From the NCBI GenBank assembly GCA_951799445.1, contig OX637288.1:8868501-8932500 (forward strand): a stretch of DNA of 64,000 nt. Reading direction: 5' to 3'. Numbering within the stretch: the stretch's first letter is position 1; each line of letters begins with the position of its first letter. This document shows positions 59,101-64,000 of the stretch, piece after piece. The position numbers were made by a program, and so were the translations under genes. This DNA is from Pseudisothecium myosuroides. Its lineage: Eukaryota > Streptophyta > Bryopsida > Hypnales > Lembophyllaceae. The notes under the pieces were generated by a model that saw only the letters and a list, made by a program, of their open reading frames with translations, did not search any database and was not told the origin of the DNA.

Positions 59101-60704
59101 TTGGTAATATGCTATTTCTAGTGTTATACTAATTATCCTTATTTTATTTTATTTTAAAAAATTCATATGCAAAAAGCTCATAGTACTGAGAGTACTAGCC
59201 GAAAACAGCCAAAGTGGAACAAAATTAGCCAATCATTCTTGCAACAACCCTGGAAACAAAAGGGAGAATTGAACTAGTCATGCAAATGATGCATGATATA
59301 AACAAGTGAGTGAATTTCATTTATATTACCATTTTTTTGATTTTCTTTATTGTTTGTGACTTCAAACTTAATGAGCTTTAATCATTTCAGATGTTCAAAT
59401 ATCTTTGATCGTTTTATATGAATTGCAGATCAACGGAGGACTCTCATGTGAAGACAAACTTGGTACATACTCTGTACCGAGTCCAGAAGTACGGAGTGAC
59501 TCCGTATGAACGATTTGACAAAATGCTGAGACCATCAGAGAAGATACGTTGCAGTGTCTAGGGTGGGAAGAAACAGTGGTCCTCTATGCCTCAGGGGGTG
59601 TTCACGACATTTCTTTTTCGGGTGAGAATCATACTTTTTGAATGATCATGAATATATGTCACTACATATGCTCATGCTGCATTGTTGTACGTATTTTTGG
59701 TAAAAGATTCCTAATGTTAATGCTCTTGAATTTTTGCAGCAAGAGATTTCACAAGCGGCAGATGCTGCAGTGCGTAAGTACAACGAGACGAAAGCTGTGG
59801 AGGAGAGGACTCCAGAGGGAGTTGCAGAAGCCATGAGAGTTGGTGCTAAATTGATGGCGAGCAAGATGTATGCCAAGACGGGGAAGTTATTGTCTGTGGC
59901 AAGCCCGCTTAACGGTCCCGAATTTCTTCCAGAGGTGCTATTCTTTTCAAATTCATTCTGGTATTTTTATTTTTATTTTCTTTACATTTTGTTTAAGAAG
60001 TAACTATGAATTATTCAAGTGTACAGGTTGAAAATCATTGGACGGCAAACGAAGTCCCTGAGATGACTCTGGAGAAATTGCAGATGGTTGCCACATGCAA
60101 CACATCTGCACTCCAGAAAACCAAGTTTCTGAAGTGGTGGAACTCTTCAATGCCTTCCCGAGAGGCTAGGCGGTTTCCACCAAAGCCGGTTTCTGAAGAT
60201 AAGCTAAATTCCTTCCTCAACAAGTGCGTTTGGTGGGCAGGGGTAATTTTTTGACTATATTCTTCATGAATTATGATGCATGTAAATGTTTACATAATAA
60301 TTGTATAAAATTTGAAATCCTTCCTTGTCATTTGTTTCTAGTCCAGTCAGAAATTTATGATCGCGACTTATTTTCAGATTCAAGATGCTGCGGTTGACTA
60401 CTTTGCAAAGGTGGAAAAGGACGACAAACTCAACATCAACATGGCATCCCCACTTGAACCGGAGCTTCTTATAGAGTATATTGAGGGATGGAGGAGGAAG
60501 TTATGGAATCACGCGTTTAACCCAACTCTGAAGGGTCAACATTCATTCAAGAAGTTTGATGCATTCTTGAATTATGATGGAGCAGATCAGACCGTTTGAA
60601 GAGCTATTTTTCGGTACTTGTCTCAACTTATTCAATCATAGTTATCATACTTTCATTCATTGTAATTTATTGGTTTCGCGAATGGAAGTTGAAAGAATGG
60701 TGTC

Positions 60705-60850
60705 GAAAAAATTTAAAAGTTTGAAGCCATAACCAAAAGTGGGGGTACCGGTAGGTACCTCTAGAACCCTTGTCGGGTCCGAAAAGGATATTAGAGGTAC
60801 CCACCGGTACCCCCACTTTTGGTTATGGCTTCAAACTTTTAAATTTTTTC
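60705..60850. repeat. Foldback hairpin 4 (~60-bp arms)
   Basis: Long inverted repeat in the intron between exons 8 and 9 of copy 3. The arms include CCAAAAGTGGGGGTACCGG and its complement. The centre TTGTCGGGTCCGAAAAGG is related to the cores of hairpins 2 and 3. Confidence 0.85.
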
Positions 60851-61043
60851 AACATTTTTTTAATATGATTGTAATTTTTTTTTAGTTAATTTTGATTTAT
60901 TCATTAAAGTTGCATTCAATATTTTTTTGGTAGTTATGAAAATGTATTAACCAATCAATGGAATGCTGAATTAATTATGATATTTGTTTTTATTTGCAAT
61001 GCACTCACTAAATTTTGATGGATCATTGTAGGCCACTGAACCT

Positions 61044-61125
61044 GAAGTGGAGGTACCGTGAGGTACTCCAAATACCTCTTCTGGATCAAAAAGGGATATT
61101 TGGAGTACCTCACGATACTCTTACT
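61044..61125. repeat. Foldback hairpin 5
   Basis: In the same intron as hairpin 4: GTGGAGGTACCGTGAGGTAC... / ...GTACCTCACGATACTCTTAC, with some mismatches, hence older. Confidence 0.75.
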
Positions 61126-63554
61126 TTTGGTATATGCTAGAATTGTTAAAGAAATTTCAGTACTTTATTTTGACAATTGTTTTTCTAATGTGAAAATTTA
61201 GTTTGATTTTTTAGAGATGTATGCAGATGTTGCTTAGCATATAGCAATGGAATATCACGGAAAGCAATGCAGGATTGTCTGTGCCTTCTATGTGTATTTG
61301 CAATGTAGATATTGATGAATTTTTGTATGTTGTGTTGCAGTTACTTCAAGCTTGAGTTACTGCCGAAGAATGCCATTGCTAAAGAGGATCTCCCTCCATT
61401 CTTAATCACATGGCTGGATCGAAGTGCTGAGGAGTGCATGTATACCGGACTCCAACTTCGGTCATTTACAACAGCACATCTTTCCGGTGAAGGTTGGTAC
61501 CTTGAATGTCCTACGACATTCACCCATCCGTTCGAGACAGCTTTCCGGCAGACATTTGAGGGACTTGGGGTCATTGACTTGAATGTTCCCGAGTTTGCTG
61601 ATCTTATTAACGCACAGAAGAAGAGGGCCATTGCGAAGAGGATGGTGGCTGACAAGAAGAAAGAAGACAAAGTACAAGAGGCTCGAGAAAACAAAGAGAA
61701 GAAAGAATCAGAGCGGTTAATGAAGGTGGTAGAGAAAGCGAAAGAGGCGGAGAAGGAGAAGAAAGAAAAGGGCAAAGGTAAGAAGAAGGTCGATGATGCT
61801 AAACAAGTTGTAGCATCTTCCACAGTGGACCAAGGTTCCCAGATGCAAGGCGGGTCTGGAGGTGGAATGAAGAGGAAAGCGGTCCTTCAAGAGCTCACTA
61901 AGGATATGGTTACACAAGGTACTCAAGTTATATGCCTTGGTGATGATGACAACGTCACCTCCGAGGAATTGATTCTAAACGTGTCCATTATGGAAGTGCA
62001 AGAAAACAAAACTGAAGACGCGCCAAATTGCTACACCGAGGTGATGGACTTCTTGAGAAAGGTAAGTATTTGTTAATTTAAATCTAGAAATGCATAATAT
62101 TATGGAATGATGTGTTTATTTTTTTGGCAATGGCTGACTGACTGAGAAATTGTGTGGTTATAGATGGCGATAGGGAAGGCTCACACTTATGATGGTGTAG
62201 TGAACAAATGGCCAAGAGTGGACCTCATTCTATTTGACTGCCTGGAGAATTTGCCCGTTCCAAAAATATCTTTTCCAATGCACGCGGTGCCCGCATGGAA
62301 CTCGGACGTGGAGTTCGTGGCTCTGAATAATGTGTTTTCCTTTGCTGAGAAGCACTTGCAGGATCATGGATGTTTGATTGTTTTTCATTCACGTTGTGGC
62401 GCTTCAAAGAGCAACATTGCAGGATTCTGTGAGGTGCACCCGTCATTGGTGGAGAAGGAAGACTAGTTGGGCATGAACCGGATGCACCTGACCTCACCCT
62501 TGGATAAGACGGCAATGGTACGAGTTTTGCAAATCTTCAAGACTTGTTTGAAATTTTGCATTTTCTTATGTATTATTTTTTCCGATGTATGATTTCTCTA
62601 TTGCTTGCAGACATTGAAGTTCGGAATCACCGTCTTGGTGAAGGATATTACCATGAAAAGAAAAGAAAAGTTCCAATACAAGCGGTCACAGGCCATGGCA
62701 AAGGCAAGAGTGGATCTTTAAAAGGACGACATGTATATGAACTACACCAACGAGGACACTCAATTGATGAATACGGCAACTTTCATGCCATGGCGGGGGG
62801 CTCTCAAAAAAGACACTAGGTTCTTGCAGTTCTTCATAAAAGGGACAAGTGAAAAAGGAGACTTGGTTTTGGATTGCACAGCATCTACAGGTCAGTTTTG
62901 AATTCAATGATTGATTGATTGTGCATTCAATTTTGCAATTCATTTTATGGAAACATGAACTAATGAATTGCATATTGTTTATTGCAGGGGCATCCATTAC
63001 AACATGTCGCGGCACTGGACATCACATTGTGGCTTTGGAGGCGGACAAGGACATTTTTAACGCTATCCTTCTACCCATGAAGAAGGTCATTCCGGCTACA
63101 ATGGCAACTGAAGTCACACAATTGCCGCCATCGGTTGAGTCTTTACAAGATCCGGATGCCGTGACCGTGGTGCCCAGGAAGTTTGTTTGCATCGATAGAG
63201 CTAGTAAGTAAGTTTTAAGATTTTCAATTTGTTTTTGTGCAGGCTACTGTTTATATTGTATGAGTCTGACATAGATTTATTTGTATTCTCAGACAAGAAG
63301 AAGTGATGCATGCACAGACATTGACGAAGAAACGAAGACTTCTTTTGAGTCCTCAGAAGTCTTTTGATCTTCCCGTGTATGCTGAGCAGATGGCATTGGC
63401 GTTTGAGGAGTTTGGATGCTCTAAACGAAAATCTCGTAAACCTAAATACGCTCTAAATGTTCTAGAGTTTATAGATAGGTCAGCGTCGGAGGGTGGAGAG
63501 ACTTCTGAGTCGTCTACGACTCAGGATTCTGCGACTGAGTCCACCGCCACTTAG

Positions 63555-64000
63555 ACTCAAGAGATTGACATATCTCTTGAGTCAAACTATTATGTGTTGA
63601 TTTTCATTATGATTGGATTTGTGTGTTTTATGGCTACATTTTGGGTGTCATTTCTTCCTCTATGCAATTTTGAATTTTTTTCTTAAGAAATCATTTTTTT
63701 AGTGTTTTTATAATTTGAATACTATTCATCATTATAGGTTTTTCATTATGACCCTAAACCCTTAAGAGAAACCTTGTTTCTAGATTTTTTGATTTACACA
63801 TAATCCTTTCTTTCCAAGAATTTCAAAAGATCTTTATGTATGTAAAAGGTCTTCTTGTTAATTTGTCACATTTTTAGATTTAGGATTTCTTATACTACTA
63901 AGCAAATTAATTTAATGATTTTCAACTATATATTTTTTATTTTCCACATTTGTACAAGTAGGCGAGTGTGAACCTACTTTTAAAATGTAGAAGTGGTTTT
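63555..64000. other. 3' flank of copy 3
   Basis: AT-rich. AATAAA-like and poly-A signals are not distinct. No further gene before the window edge. Confidence 0.4.

Larger units (their letters stand above)
51219..63554 (+). pseudogene. ParB-like plus N4/N6 DNA-methyltransferase-like gene (copy 3), 13 exons, several in-frame stops
   Basis: Visible exons: 51219-51392, 57218-57379, 57892-~58529, ~59199-59305, 59429-59622, 59740-59934, 60027-60242, 60378-60613, 61341-62061, 62164-62517, 62611-62890, 62988-63207 and 63293-63554. Nearly all junctions are GT-AG with matching phase; the exon 3-4 join is unsure. Exon 3 has F-F-V-C-D-G-N-H-R-R-I-A-W (58400-58435), the ParB/sulfiredoxin-fold G-x-H-R signature. 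Exons 4-9 are helical and end in a Lys/Glu coiled coil. Exon 10 has V-D-L-I-L-F-D-C-L-E (motif IV position), exon 11 F-M-P-W-R-G (about 62782) and G-D-L-V-L-D-C-T-A-S-T-G (to 62890), and exon 12 H-H-I-V-A-L-E-A-D-K. In-frame stops: 59226, 59559, 60597, 62464 and 62719. SAM binding is plausible in the family; catalysis doubtful because D-P-P-Y is absent. Confidence 0.68.

Noticed and set aside
54299..61125. Hairpins as transcription terminators
   Set aside because: Intrinsic hairpin terminators are not a nuclear Pol II signal, and these lie inside introns with a shared transposon-like plan.
59199..62890. Stop codons explained by recoding or an alternative genetic code
   Set aside because: All three stop codons occur, several copies are affected independently, and neighbouring intact genes use normal stops; ordinary decay is simpler.

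Overview
The window looks like nuclear DNA of a land plant or close streptophyte relative. The evidence is an Arabidopsis-type interstitial telomere stretch (AAACCCT units at 15765-15812), GT-AG introns, TATA boxes, a telo-box promoter, and plant-type Mutator-like and LTR-type elements with 9-bp and 5-bp target duplications. The mix of families (a DUF7869-like transposase, ParB-like/DNA-methyltransferase-like fusions) makes me think of a seed-free plant or charophyte alga, but I cannot fix the species. Almost every gene here is a transposable element or its cargo, most are decayed, and no ordinary housekeeping gene was recognised.

Left part (1-9 kb). A minus-strand gene with an FCP1/HAD-phosphatase-like domain runs off the left edge and carries one in-frame stop. 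Upstream of it, also on the minus strand, lies a gene of about 1,200 codons joining a ParB/DndB-like domain (I-N-G-Q-H motif) to a degenerate N4/N6 DNA-methyltransferase-like domain, broken by two in-frame stops. Its promoter side faces 16 tandem ~67-bp monomers, each with a 21-bp palindrome, TTCACCT-N7-AGGTGAA. From 7 to 18 kb I see AT-rich DNA with minor tandem repeats and no convincing gene.

Middle (17.9-28.2 kb). A second array has 60-bp monomers with the same palindrome. It is split by a 3,482-bp LTR-like element flanked by AGGTC duplications that encodes a 632-aa coiled-coil protein. After the array comes an intact 946-aa DUF7869-like transposase gene. A 5'-truncated relative of the LTR-like element follows (26.6-28.2 kb).

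Right part (28.6-63.6 kb). A promoter at about 28.6 kb and a 13-exon ParB/methyltransferase-like gene at 51.2-63.6 kb appear to be one locus, split in its 5' leader by a 22.4-kb Mutator-like element (28783-51160; ~70-bp terminal inverted repeats; 9-bp duplication GCGTAGGAA). That element carries a decayed MuDR-type transposase (46.3-50.2 kb, plus strand). Divergent from it is another copy of the ParB/methyltransferase-like family (44.9-31.5 kb, minus strand), with no ParB part visible. This copy is split by an ~8.2-kb insertion (33284-41493), itself split by a 3,485-bp LTR-like element (35686-39170; CTCAC duplications). The nesting is therefore four levels deep.

The main finding is a family of eukaryotic ParB-like plus DNA-methyltransferase-like fusion genes, present in at least three copies. 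All three lack the usual D/S-P-P-Y catalytic motif, and they sit among transposons. Two of the flanking genes face arrays of the same 7-7-7 palindrome.
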